Assembly (NCBI GenBank): GCA_015680685.1
Contig: MNCI01026476.1
Coordinates: 404,707-468,706, forward strand
DNA: 64,000 nt
Source of the DNA: Gnetum montanum
Lineage: Eukaryota; Streptophyta; Gnetopsida; Gnetales; Gnetaceae
Direction: 5' to 3'
The notes beneath the pieces are model-generated. The model was not told the origin of the DNA, made no database searches, and saw nothing but the letters and a program-made list of their open reading frames with translations. Positions 1-12,897 of this stretch are shown piece by piece (the first letter of the stretch is position 1; each line of letters opens with the position of its first letter). The position numbers and the translations under genes are program-made.

Positions 1-1
1 T

Positions 2-1800
2 CAACTTGGGAAACCAACTCAAGAGGGAGAACATGCTCCAAAAGAGCCATGTATCCACAAGAAACTCAAGCTTACTAGAACCCCAAGTTCTACTTCTCAC
101 ATCAAGACCCATGAAGTCTCACCATTGCAACCATCTAAGCATTGAATTACCATGTCTATACCATCCACATATTTTCTTTCATGTTCCCACATTACATTTG
201 TTTAGGCTAATAGGAAGGGAGTTGAACATGATATTCCTTCGAAACAAGGTATAGAGGTAGATATTTTGAACTTGACCTTGCCATTAGCAGATGCACCAGC
301 ATCGTAATCAACATTTCATCACCCAACACTATTTCATTTCCATAGCAAAAGAGAAGATCCAAAAAAATTTTGAAAAACTTCTTCAAAAGACTATCATAGC
401 TTACAAACCTAGTCTATCAGTGACATCCTTTGGAATTATCCAACATCGAAAACAATTGTTCAAATGTTGGAACAAGTGGAGGATATGTTGGGTTGCCAAC
501 CCCAAGATAATCCTCCAAACACATGTCTCATGTCAACCACTACCACATCGTCCATTGCAATCGTAATATCCCGTTCATGGAAAAGACCAACTGCACTTGC
601 ATATTACAAGCTATCCTTCCCACTCTAAGATATGGGACAAGAATAATTTTCTAAATACTTAGTCCAAGGAAGCATGTAGAATCACCTCCAAAGACAACCA
701 ATCTTGAATTCTCCAAGCAACATCTAGGTTCCTAGAATTTGAATTCTCCTATCATGACAGGAATAACTACAACTCATGATCAACACTTTTCAATGGATTT
801 TTAAACCTGAAGAAAGGATCCTCTTTGAGAGGTTTCTCTCATAGTCAAGAACAGTAGCCCAACTACACCTTACCCATAATACATGCCCAAGTAGTCCACA
901 TGGCCAACACAACTATATCATCAAACTGTTAGTAGTTGAGGGAAGACATGGATTCACAAGTCTTACCCACACTTGATTCCACCTAAAAAACAACTCAAGA
1001 AGTAAAAGAGTTCATCCATCAAAATTTTACCAAGAGGAAGTTCTATTTCATCATGGGAGATCTGGGTTTTTATTTCATACATCCCAATCCACCCCATTTA
1101 CAACAATTGTGGTGCACAAGGCTACACCACTGCCTATTACCACCTTGCTCGAACAAAAAATGCAAGGGTCAATAAGGACATTTTCCTCATAGGAGGAATA
1201 GGTTCTCAAGATAGGTTTACAAAGAATGGGCTTCACCAAAATCACCTACCAACTCAAAACAATACATGCTTCATTCTTGAAGGGTTTACAATAAGAAAGG
1301 TCTATCAGAGAACCAAACAAGAATGTTCCTCTAGAGCCCTAAAGCTAAGAGAGTATACATAAGATCACACCTTTCTTATAAGAGAAGAGATATATATATT
1401 AAGGCTACATCAACAACATAGCCTCACAAGGGAATTTCCATGTATTCAACCATGGTAACAACAAAGGCTACATCAACAACATAGCCTCACAAGGGAGATT
1501 CCATGTATTCGACCATGTTAACAACATTCTATCTTTGAAAGCAAGCCCCAAGAGTTTAAAAACATGGAACCATTACTAGGAACAAGTCCCAAACATTAAC
1601 TACTTCTAGATCCCATCTAGAGAACAACTGTCTCCATACAACCTACATTATTATTTTAGGAACTAAAGAAGGCATCCATTAGAATGAAGAATGGCTCCTC
1701 ATAGGACTAGAGAATCATCAAGTAATAAAGTGCTTAGTCATGCTAACCCATCAAGAGGTTAGGATACTAGCATAATTTAGCAATACACTAGAGAAATGGG
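2..1800 (+). pseudogene. Degenerate open frame, unassigned
   Basis: The forward frame beginning at base 2 stays open longer than the other two across roughly the first 1.4 kb, with stops scattered at intervals of about 20-80 codons. I recognise no domain in it: no protease, reverse transcriptase, integrase or zinc-knuckle motif. The composition (A- and C-rich on this strand, many Thr, His, Ser and Pro codons) resembles an old retroelement reading frame more than a host gene. Two tandem repeats inside or just after it have unit lengths divisible by three, which fits past expansion in a coding frame but does not prove it. It could equally be non-coding repeat DNA. Confidence 0.22.
1401..1526. 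repeat. 63-bp tandem duplication
   Basis: Two adjacent copies, 1401-1463 and 1464-1526, each begin with aaggctacatcaacaacat and end near ccatg(g/t)taacaaca. They differ at only a few positions, so the duplication is much younger than the surrounding decayed sequence. The unit is 21 codons long. Confidence 0.92.
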
Positions 1801-1852
1801 ATAATACATTAGAGAGAGATGGTATGATACTAGAGTACATAAGGAACAAAGT

Positions 1853-2077
1853 ACACGAGGGATATTGGGTGATACACCATAGCCTACCAGGCACCATAAG
1901 TCCTGAGTCATGAAAGCACACCATAGTCCACAATCACACCAATAAGTCCCAAGTCATGAGAGCACATCATAGCCCTCAGAAGCATAATAAGCAACCAATT
2001 ATGAGAGTACACCATCATTAACAAAAGCAGTAGAAGCCCCTAATCATAAGAGCATACAGTCAAGTGTTTTTGAGGAC
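1853..2077. repeat. 45-bp degenerate tandem array, about 5 copies
   Basis: Copies start near 1853, 1898, 1943, 1988 and 2033. A shared core resembling agtcatgagagcacaccatag recurs every 44-45 bp. The two central copies (1898 and 1943) are closest to each other; the outer ones are more diverged. The 45-bp period equals 15 codons. Confidence 0.75.
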
Positions 2078-5000
2078 ATACAAGTCCATCCTACAGAGTC
2101 ACCAAGAGTAGACAATAATTTGTGTAACTATTACATCATTTGTTTAAGGATGGAGCACCATCCAAATGCTTGCAAAAATACTTCAAGATCACATCTAGCC
2201 ATGGAAGAGGGAGTCTAGGTGTTGATACCCAAACCTCAACTCTACTCCATAGCCAGACATAGTGGGATCACCTTGATTTTAATTTTACTCTACCATTGTG
2301 ATTCACATGCCCACCACGAACCAACCATGATCAAGATCAATCTCATTGAACCAATTTGTTTGTATTTGAGGCTACATGTCACGATTGATCACTCGTGAAT
2401 AAGATTTTTGCCAATCTAGGAACCTGGGAGGAGTTTTCAAAACTTATGTTGTCTCAAGAACATTCACCAAGGGACACACCATCACAACACACCAATATCA
2501 CCAAGAACACAAGGCATTAGTTCAAGAGCACCTTAGGCAAGGGCACACAATGGCCTCCTCATTACAATACTGTATATCAACAAATAGAATTTTCCATGGG
2601 GCTTTTAGGAAGATTACACATCAGGGCATAAAGGCCACTTACAACATATAGAGGAGGTGCTTCAATGATGAGCACCAGGAAAACATCATACATCAAGCTT
2701 AGCCTTGTCATAGGGTGTGTGGCATAGGCCTACAACAAGAAGACAACTAACTCACATAGGAAAATAACATTTGAAACTTTTATGTGAATAAACTATTCAA
2801 ATCATATATATCACAAAATTTCATTTCAAGTGTACACACTCGAGGATAGGAATAAATTTAGTGGGCATAATACATGGCATTTGGGAATGTTACCTAGGCT
2901 TAGAAGGCTATAGGAGAAACTACCAAAGTCCATCCTAAGTTGAAAGGTTTAGGCCACCAAGATCACACCAAAGCTACATGAAGCTATTATAAGAAAAACC
3001 TATCTATGTCTCTGCATGTACATGAACATCTATCCCACTGCACCCACTGCACAATTGTCTCTACACATACATGAACAACTATCACACTGAATCCACTACA
3101 TGACCACCATTGAATGAAAATGAATTGGGACATAAATGTAATGATTGAACAATAGGACATGCCAACTAAGTATCCACCACCTACCACTGTGGGACCTCAA
3201 GGCATTGGCCACTTCTAAGCCATTAGTATTTAGCAAGGCCAAGGATACTGTTCTATGCCATTTGATAACTCAATATTTGCAGGGTCTAGGATGGATCACC
3301 ATCCTCTGTTAGTGCTCACCCAACACTGAGAGGTAAACAAATCATGATGTAGCTGCTACTTCACCACAATAAGGGTATTAATATATTTACAAACCAATGT
3401 TGGGATTTCAAGACCAAGAAACCAATTCATGAAAGCCTCAAGAGCACACATCTTCCCCATAGACATAGTGCTCATAGAATAAATTGAGGTCACCACTAGA
3501 CACATCTTTGAACCTGTGTTGCCTACAAGATTGAGACAATAGCTCAGAAATAGAGAATTTAGTAGGAACATGATCAACACATCAGCCTCATATACAACCA
3601 TCAAGCATGATCATATAACAAATAAGTATCAATATCAAAACATCATAAAGTGCAAGACCTTAGCAACACTCATAGAGATCAATCATGCAAAATATCGATA
3701 GATCACTTAGATACACTCAAACAAAAGAGTATATCATGAGGCACACCTAGAGAGAGAACTAAAATGCTCTTAAAATTCCAAGATTCAAATACAACAAACA
3801 TTCCCAACCACTAACACTAGTTCTCACTAGGATCAAAATCTCAACAAATTCATAAGAGGCATGGGCAATAGAGATTGATTATCACAACATGAACATAAGG
3901 AGGGAGACCAAGGTCTAGCCAATAATAGATCTCAACAAAGCTCCAATTCTTACTATGAAGAGAAGCATCAAAGAGGATGCATCCATAAGAAGGACTCTCA
4001 TCAAAAGAAGTGAGGTCTCCATAGGATGACCTACTCCAAAAGATCTTTGAATCAAAATGCCTAAAGAAATGTCACCAATCAAAAAAGTGATGCCACAAAA
4101 CCAAGGGCAACACAATCAACTTAAATAGGGGAGCATAATACATGAAAGGTTTACAACAAATAAAATCATGCTTGAAGCATAAGAGGGTGTCAAAACAAGG
4201 ACTACAAGAATTTAGCCTTGGGATGGCACAAATGGCCTCAAAATGCATCCTCACAATCCCAACAACTAATCATCACATCGAGTAGAACATAAGGCCTTGT
4301 GTTATGAACAATGGACATGACGAAAGTGACATGCATGCAAAATTTGAAAACACAACCAAGAAAGACACACATACACAACTAGAAAAACATAAAATTGCAA
4401 ACATGAATGTACAAAGTCTACTGGAAATGATCTTAATCCACCCAAAACAAGGCTCTTTGAGAGCACATGTTTGAAGGCCCTCCATCCCAAGGTACCTAGG
4501 AACCAACTTGTTCCAATTTGTAATTACCAAACTCACTGTATCTAGGGCAAGGAGGAGTGGAAGGATACTGATTCTACAAAATTCAATTAATGCCATCTTG
4601 GTACATGCCATTTGGGTGGAGACTAAAGTAGAGACTATGTCCAATTCATTCCAAATGAATCACTGGAGACCAGAGGTAAGAGATGCTCAAGCAACAATAA
4701 TTCTATATGTTGCCAATAGAACTCTCCTTTGCCATATCAACTAAATCGCAACCAGTCCTACCACAAGTAAACCAGTGGAGGATAATATGTCAATGAAATC
4801 ATATACATCCTTTAGGAGAACAACATACATTGGTTGCTCACAATGTAACATTGGCCCAATAATGAAGAGCTTAGAATCTTACCATAAGGCAACTCTTCCA
4901 AAAACACATAAGGATATGATGCTATATCACCCAAATATCTATCCGAAAGGACCATAAATAGAACAATGTTAATGGTGTAACTTAGCAAAGGAGCATACTC

Positions 5001-5640
5001 TTATCATAAAGTGATTACAAAAATGATTTGATACCATCTGTAACAATGTTTCCCCAATGTTGTTTGGCATCCCAAGGAATTCACTAAGATCCAATGGATC
5101 TGGGGTAGAAGACCTAGGAAATACACCTCTAACAAGCAAATAACCCATGAATAGGTACGAGTAGCAACACAACTTCTTAATATATATGGAAATTCACCTC
5201 AAGAAGAATGACTAACTTTGAATGTGGACCTTGGAAACAAGTACACAAGCAACCCTATAGACAACATTGGTGGTAGTGGGAATGATGCATCTACCAGGGG
5301 GCACCCACCCCTAGACCCCTCATGATCTAGTACAAGGTTTAGCTTGGCATCATACCAAAACTATTTAGTCCCAGATGCCTACATATCTATGACCACCATA
5401 GAATTAGGGCCATCTAGTTCTTCAAGTAAGGGTAGTATGAAAAGGACTTAGAGAGGGGTACAATAGGAGGGAGTCTTGCTACAAGCTTGGAACCACCAAG
5501 TTGAGATGGATTTTCCAACACTTGAGTGCCACTTGAGGGTGCCTCAGAGTGTTTCATGGTCCCCAAACCATGGGAAGAGCCTAGTAACACCACTATCCTA
5601 AGACATGTCTTACAATCTGTGTATCCTTTTCTTTTCTCTT
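2078..5640. other. No recognisable gene; decayed repeat-like DNA
   Basis: Short open frames exist, for example 4508-4744 on the forward strand (78 codons) and 4273-4644 on the reverse strand (123 codons). None shows a recognisable domain, and the two overlap antisense in part. Base composition matches the first 2 kb, so this is probably the same old repeat. Confidence 0.4.
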
Positions 5641-5649
5641 TTCTTTCTC

Positions 5650-6740
5650 ATTAGGTTCAAAAGTCTTTCTCATAGTAGAAGGGCTAGAAATGACATTGGA
5701 ATCCCTTGGTGTAGTGAGATTTTCTTTTGACCATAAGTTCTATTTGAATTCATCATTATTGTTGCATTTCTCATCTAATTATGAATCTTCTTTTAAACTA
5801 AATAAAGAAGAAGTACCACTTGTGTCATTTTCAAATGATTTACTAGTGTAACAAATACTAGAAATCTTGTTATCAAACTCAATATCAAGAAAATTAGAAA
5901 TGGCTACATGGATTTCATCTTACTAATTTGGTATATTGATGTCAATGTTTCCTATGCTTATTTTCCTTTTTTATCTTAACTTTAGCCATCATTTTCTCTA
6001 ATTCGATTGTCCTGTTGGATAATTATTTCATTAGCTTTTCTTTCTCAATCTTCTAAATTTTTGTTTTCTTGATCTTGATCCTTGTTGATCATAGGAGACA
6101 ATGCTTTAAATTCAGCTAAATTTTATACAAAGACTAGTGCTTGTTGTTCAATTTTTGGTACTCTAATGATTTCTTAATTAGCTAAGTTTATTTCTTTTTC
6201 TAACTAGCTTGCTTCATTAAAGATATTGTTTAAAGTTAATTGATTTGGAGTTCATCTTAGCTAGATTGAAATTTTGGAATTAAAAGCATTCAAATAAGTT
6301 TTCCTAAGCATCTCATCTAACAACCTATACGTTCTTTGAAATAATCCATAAATTCCTTGGAATTTAATATTAAATTCTCTAACCAACTCCTTAGTCCTTT
6401 GCTTAGCTTGTATTAACCTATAATACCATTGTTATGAGTCTATTTGATTGTTGAACTGAGCTAAAAATAAATGTTTCATATTGTCCCAACTAGTGATACT
6501 ATTGTTTGGCAAACTAGAATATCAAATTGAAGCCATATCTTGAAAGTTTGCTACAAATAGCCTACACGCTTGATCTTGATGTTGAATGTTTGTGTGAGCT
6601 AAAGCTAATTTAAAAAAATGAAGATATTCTTCTACCAAATATAGTTTTCTAGAAATAAAAGGCTCAGGTAAATACTTATGAACTACCTTGAAAATATTAT
6701 TGTAATTTGGGAACCTTAATGGAATGGCTCTTTGTCAAGA
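5650..6740 (-). pseudogene. Retrotransposon Gag relic
   Basis: Read on the reverse strand, this stretch contains the conserved core of an LTR-retrotransposon Gag protein. The clearest part, about 6455-6515, reads NSITSWDNMKHLFLAQF. It matches the usual pattern of an aliphatic/aromatic segment, then a Ser-Trp-(Asp/Glu) turn, then a helix ending in Ala-(Gln/Arg)-Phe. Upstream (6515-6700) a coherent frame continues; downstream (6200-6450) come charged, coiled-coil-like segments. In-frame stops interrupt it, so it is dead. No LTR, primer site or pol domain of the same orientation could be tied to it. Its orientation opposes the chromovirus fragment that begins near 7085, so the two are separate elements. 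Confidence 0.55.
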
Positions 6741-7084
6741 ATTTACTAGTGGTAGATTTTCCATGTTGAAATCCCTTCTGGTTGTTAAATGCCTAGGATT
6801 TCTTCATGTCATCCTAAAGACTGGTAAACCAGATAGAAAATATGATCTTCTAGTCCTTCTAGTTTTCACTCCACTACTTACCCCAAGCTCAAAAGCCTTT
6901 TACTACTTTCCCTCTAATAAATAATTAGTCTTATAATTAAAATCCTTATTTGGACTTCCCAATTCTTCAGAATTATTAGGTTTTTTTCTCATGAATAGAG
7001 TAGTAACTAATTTCTTATCCTCCTACTACCAAAAAGAACTCCTTAGAAAGATAATTCTAATTCACCCAAAAATTAGAAAATTTT

Positions 7085-9173
7085 ACAATTAAATTCTTAT
7101 ACATTTATGGAAAATATGAATAGAGGAGACCATCTAGCAAGGAAATTATTATTTTGGATTGGTGTTAGATGTTTGCTTAGTAAGAAAAAAATACATGTTT
7201 TAATTAATGGTGAAGCCTAGGGAAATATTATTTTTGAGGGGGAGTTGCTAAGTTAGATTTAGTAAAAAAATCCTCATCCTAGGTGCTACAAGATGCATTA
7301 GTTATCTAGATATTTTCCTCAATAGCTAAGAGAGAAATATATCTTGAAATTTAAAAGTGAAAAATTTTATGATGTTGTGAAATATGATGTGCTACCAATT
7401 GATTATGCTATAGTAATACTTGGAATGCATTATAATTTTGATAATAATGCTTAGTTTCATGATGGAAGAAATGTGTGAAATGTAGTAAGACCTAATGTAA
7501 TCCATGTGTTGATTTTAATGATAGTTGAACAAGTGAGGTAGCAAAGCTTACTTAACGCTTTCTTAATTCTTCTTAGGAAGAAGCAATATATTAAGAAATA
7601 TGATGAAGCTAGTTTTGGTTTTGTGATTAATTCAATTGTTACTTCTAACCATGATGATATGTAGGTAGATCTTCCAACAAGTGTGCTAGATGTAAAGGAG
7701 AAATTTTCCAAGGTGTTCAATGGGGAATTAGATGGAATACCACCAATAAGAAATTTTTAGTAATAAATTAATTTCATTCCTTATGCTACCATTCAAAATG
7801 AAAGAGCATACTAGCTGACACTGAGTCAGTGGATAGGCTTACAAATGAGAGAATTCGTTTCACCTTGTGTAGTTCCAACAATGCTTATGATAATTGAGAA
7901 CTAGAAAAGTAGAAAATACTATGTGATGGATGATGCAATAGTACTTGTTCTCAAGGAGAAGCACAAGAGTAGAAAAGTCAATGTGGTTGTTGATTCATTA
8001 TCTAGAATGCATGTGATGAATTTTAGTGTACCTCATGTGGAAGGTATGAAGGATTTCACTAAGTTGTATGACATTAATGGAGAATCCTTTGAAGAGAAGA
8101 AACTAGTTGAATTGAGGACTCCTATGTGAAATCTTGAAGCTTTCATTTTTAATGAGATTGGACATTCACATGTTGAAGGTTTAGTTGAATTAAATTTGGA
8201 TGGGAGAATCCATAAAAAGGTAAGTGTGAGCTTTTTCTTATTCGTGGTAGTAATGTTTCTTTTGGAGAAGCTAGTGTGTTTGTTGTTAGCATTTCACTCC
8301 AACTTGGTAGTGGTTTTTTCAAAGGTGATGATGAGAATGATGATCGTTATAATGATCATGATGAAGTTATAAGTTATGTTGTGAATGATAGAAGTAATGT
8401 AACTTTTAATGCTATTGTAGTAAAAGCAAGACTAATATTGGTACTGTGTCTAATTTTGCATTTCATAATAGTGGCTATAGTAGTAGTCATTATTAGAAGA
8501 TCATTATTGATGTTTATGTCAACATTATTAGTGAAAAATTTGATTTTCTTTATCATAAAATGGATGAGTAGCATGAATGCAATCTACATTATTATTTCGG
8601 TAATGAAAGAACGATGATTGAGAGACTTCCAAACACTAAGAACAAGAAGGATAAAGAAAGATTTCTTAAGAGGAATAAGTCCAAGACAAATCTAAATTTT
8701 GTTATTTGTGAAATTGATTTGGTGCACTTGAAGAAGAAGAGGTTGAGAGGTGTTAGCTTCTTAAAGTCAAAAGCCAAGAAGAATAGTTTGTTTAGGATAA
8801 AGGTAAAAATTAATGATAATGCTTTTGTAATTGACTTACTAAATTATTTGGGTTTGTATTTTGTTTTTAATGTTACATATCTTGTCCATTAGCATAGAAT
8901 AATGGATGATGAAGTATCATAGGATAACATTGATGAGTTTAAGGGGGCTATTAACAAGTACAAGCTTTCAAAGGAGAGGAAAGAAATAGTACTTAAGAAT
9001 AGAGAAGCTTCGAACACTTCTAGAGTTAAGAGGCATAAGTACTTAATTCATTGGAAAGATCAAACTACTAATGATGTAGATTGGATCCATAAGACCAAAC
9101 ATGTTGAGTGAGGGATCACTTATATCCCTACTTCCTTGTTCACCTTAGTTTAGTTTTTGAAGGATGGGAGAAT
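7085..9173 (+). pseudogene. Chromovirus-type Gypsy polyprotein, internally deleted
   Basis: This is a truncated relative of the element at 43987-50626. From about 7085 it matches the protease region of that element (around 46245 onward) and then the start of the reverse transcriptase near 7840. Most of the reverse transcriptase and RNase H core is missing. The frame resumes with the end of RNase H (7954-8020, with HKSRKVNVVVDSLSRMH). The integrase core is also missing. The integrase C-terminal region and chromodomain return from 8614, ending in VKRHKYLIHWKDQTTNDVDW near 9030-9090. Between RNase H and the integrase C-terminus lies about 330 bp of GAT/AAT-rich sequence (8280-8600) absent from the relative. 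Stops and frameshifts are frequent. The 5' LTR and gag are missing. Confidence 0.7.
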
Positions 9174-9884
9174 TAGTGCAAGGACATATCTTTTGAGGTT
9201 TTTTTCATTCCTATAGGTGGTTGATTTGTAGGTTTGTGAAGCTCAAGAGACATCTTTGCTGCAAGCTAGAAAGATGAAAGAAACATAGTGATGTCTTTGA
9301 GGTAAGCAGTAGGGAAAAAAGAAAAAAAGAGAAAAAAATGGAAGATGTTATAAGATAAAGTTTGATGTGGAAGGTTCAATGATGAAGATAAACTAAAAAA
9401 ATTGGTTATGGATTTTTTTATCTTTTTATTTGGAATAAATGTAGTGCTGGGATTTCTAGTTATAACTACACATAAGAAGAGTAGTCCAAAAACTAAAAAA
9501 GTAGAGAAAAAATGGAAGAGAGTTGGGAGAGAGAGATTGCATGCTAGTGTTGTGGATATTTGTGATTAGATATATGTATGTGATCTTGTCCATAGCTCTC
9601 TATGTATGTTGGATCTTAAATCTATGTTATGAGATCTAGTTTAGTTGAGTCTTGCATTAAGAATAATCATTGTATGATTTTAGTATGTGATGCTTTATAA
9701 TATTATTGATTTTATGAGTTGTAATTTTTTGTCTGGAATTTTTGGATCTACTATATTGAATTGTATTCTTATTTAATTTAATAGAATATACCTAGTTTTC
9801 TTTTTCTAGTAATTCTTTGTCTTGTGTGTTTTTTGGATTCAACATATTTTAAGGGTTAAAGAAAATTGGAATGACCCTGCTCCA
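9174..9884 (+). mobile_element. 3' LTR of the deleted chromovirus copy
   Basis: A purine-rich tract, gaaggatgggagaatt, precedes the start, just as gaaggatgggagagtt precedes the 3' LTR at 49673. The segment agttgagtcttgcattaagaa, trimmed to its shared core gtcttgcattaagaataat, occurs here near 9650 and in the 49673-50626 LTR near 50400. The right boundary (…ctcca at 9884) is inferred from the ends of the related LTRs and is less certain. Confidence 0.6.
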
Positions 9885-11394
9885 TGCACTGAATACATAG
9901 CATTAATTTACCCCATAAATTATCATAGGGACACTTAAAAATCCCTCTAATAGACCTATTTTACCAAACATTTCATCATGTGCATCTAGGATCAATTTGG
10001 GTTATGTTGCTGAACCTTTGTTAGTGCCTAGGTGTTGACGAACCCCTTCAATTTTCATGCAAAAGGTATAAATATCCAAAATAAGCTCTCACAATTAACA
10101 AAATTACTTTTTAATATTTTCATTTGGCTTTTAGCATTAAATTTAATGTAAATAGATCTTCTTCATTTAGGTAGTTGATTTCCTTTCCTATAGTGTATGT
10201 TTTGATTCATCGCATTCAGAAGTGCAATTAGACTTTCTCAAAGTGCTACCATTCTTATATAGTCTAGAACCATTCAATTGATGTGGAGTCTAGGGTTTGC
10301 ATAATGAATAAAGCTTATGGTTTATCTCTATTCTATCATTGATGTCTTAAACATTAAAATAGTAGAAAAAAACATAAAACACTAAAAGCAAGAAAAATAT
10401 TTATTTAATTCTTATTTTCTTGAGCTGCAATAATTCATCCTTATCCAAGGAGGTCATAATTATACTACATGATGTTCATTCATTGAGGTAATGACTAAGA
10501 GCTATTTTTATTTATGTTTCATGTGTGGTATTACACTTATTGTAAAGTGGAACTGTACCACAAGCATTGCACTAGTTCCCAAGAGGGATTGCAATGCATG
10601 CATGTTTATTATTATTTTGTTTCTATAATTCTAAAATTTGTAAAAATCATAATATATAAAATCCTAAATATTCTTTCCTTTATCTCTCACTGTGGTAACA
10701 CACGTTTTTAAGTGTATTATATGTATTATAATATCTTTTATATTTCTTGAACATAATAATATACATGAGTGTTCTTGAAAGGCTACTTAACATCATCTTT
10801 GAAGCTTACAATTAGATCATACTATGATCTGTATGATACATCCAATTGGTCTAGAATTAATAGGACCTATATCAATCATAGATAGTCTTTTCCATTTTCC
10901 TAAATAATAAGAGGGGACCATTCAAAAGGTTATGATGAACAAGAAAGAGATTTTTTTTAAAAAAGTATTTCATAAAGTCTAAAAGATGAGATAAGATAAG
11001 TTCACAAGGAACTAGTGAATGTACAAGTTTAAAGAAGATTGCAAAGAATTTCAACCAAGTATTTAAGAAGAATGATACATATCCTTAATAGAAATAAGCT
11101 TTGTAAGATGATATATAATATGTTAATTTTGCTTATAGACTTAGATCCTTGGGTAATAAAGTTATCTAGGAAACATAAAGTCAATGATAACATGGTATCA
11201 AAGTAAACAAGATTCTCTATAACATTAACCAGCTATGAGTTAACAAGGAACAAAATGTTAGTTATAGATATTAATGATGAAATGATGTATAAATTAAGTA
11301 CAAAAAATTGTAAACAAAAGATAGTTTCATAAAGAAATTAGAAAAATCAAGTGTTATATAATAAGGCAAGGAAGTAAGAAATGAGATGCAAGGA
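9885..11394. other. No feature recognised
   Basis: AT-rich sequence. The longest open frame (10514-10711, forward, 65 codons) has no recognisable domain and looks like chance. I saw no LTR ends or repeats that I could support. Confidence 0.5.
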
Positions 11395-12400
11395 AACTAT
11401 TGGTGATAAATTTGAATCACCAACATTGTCCTCTTTTCTATGATGAAAATCACAAGGATGAGGTGTTCTTTTAAAACTCAAGTTAATGTGTTTACTAGTC
11501 TTTGAAAACACCAAGGCCCAGATACCTCCAAATAAACTCAATGGTTATAGAGAAAAACTGTGTTTGAGCTATCATTAAGTACTAATTTCATAATATTGCA
11601 TACTGAGAGTTAAATAGATAAAAGCACTTTTATTAGAAGAATCAATCATCTTTACTTCATTCTACTAATCAGTAAAATTTTTCCACTATATCAAAGATAT
11701 TGAGTCTATGTATTCGAGATTATATTTTACCTATATAAACTAGTGTTTCATTTAATGCATGAGCATAATTTCACAAAAACTATTACCAGTCTTTCCTAGA
11801 GAGAAAGTTCTACAATAAAAATGGAAATAGAGCAAGATTCAATGAATTCCAGAAAAATAATATAGAAGAATTGCATAAAATAGTAAAACATAGAAATGAG
11901 TACCATTGAAATGAGGAAACACTTTGAAAAATAAAGTTATTTTGAATTAATTAGCAATACCAAAAATTGTTAAGTCCTTAAGTTGAAACAAATAAAATTT
12001 ACATAAGGCTTCTATTAACATGTACAAACGCTTTAAAAAAAGCTAAATTTTTTTTAAAGCCAATTAATAAAAACTAACAATTGCTAAACATTGAGTTATT
12101 TAAGAAATCTAATAATTCCAAGAATAAGATGCTAAGCACAATACAATCTTTATCACTAGCTAAGAAACTAAGATAAAGCAGAAAAGTAAGAATAAAATCA
12201 TAGGATACAAGTAACATAGTTGAATCAAAACTAAAATTAGAATGCCATTACACAAGAAATTGCTCCTAGCTTTTCCAGTATCTTCTTTTAGTCCAATCTT
12301 TTTTCTTTTGATTTTTTCATATCTACCCTAGGCTTTTTATAGTAACCTTTAATAGGTATGACCATTACAAAAATTTGAAGAAATGGTTACTTCATGCTCG
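11395..12400. repeat. Diverged direct repeat, left copy
   Basis: Several blocks occur in the same order here and in 12898-14110. They include caccaaggcccagatacctcc (trimmed core caccaaggcccagata), a block around gagagaaagttc…gaaatagagca…gattcaatg, a block around aa(g)tgctaagca…, and a final tttttatagtaaccttt. Identity is moderate with small indels. The pair could be the LTRs of a short non-autonomous element with about 500 bp between them, or two solo copies. I could not identify a primer site or target-site duplication. Confidence 0.55.
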
Positions 12401-12897
12401 GTTCACATCATTACAAGACATGGAATAACTATTCTATTAATAAATTCTCCTTATCGTGTGAATTTAAGGCCCTCCCTAACTAATAATTGTTATAATTTAA
12501 AAGAGATTTTATCAACCCAATTCTTTGTATAAAATTCTTCATGACTTCTTTGATTCTCATTTCTCCTATAATGGATTCAATTAGAAAATCTATTAAAGTC
12601 ACTGAAGTAACTTTTGTGTTGATTTAAATCTAAGCTTTTTGTCAGCCACTTCAACCATAATCCTAGTAGCTATCATCAACAAATTAAAATCATCCTATTT
12701 TTACTAGCATATAATGGATTTCTATTATCTTTTCAATTCATATGCCTTTTCATTTTATATCTTGTTTGTGTCATGATGGCTCCGAGATTTAATGGTGGCT
12801 TTGTGTTCAGTTCTCCACTTTAAGCTTCATTTCTAGCTTTGTTTTTAACTTCTTCTTTTATTTCATGTTGGTATTAGTTGTAGAACCTTTTGATTTT

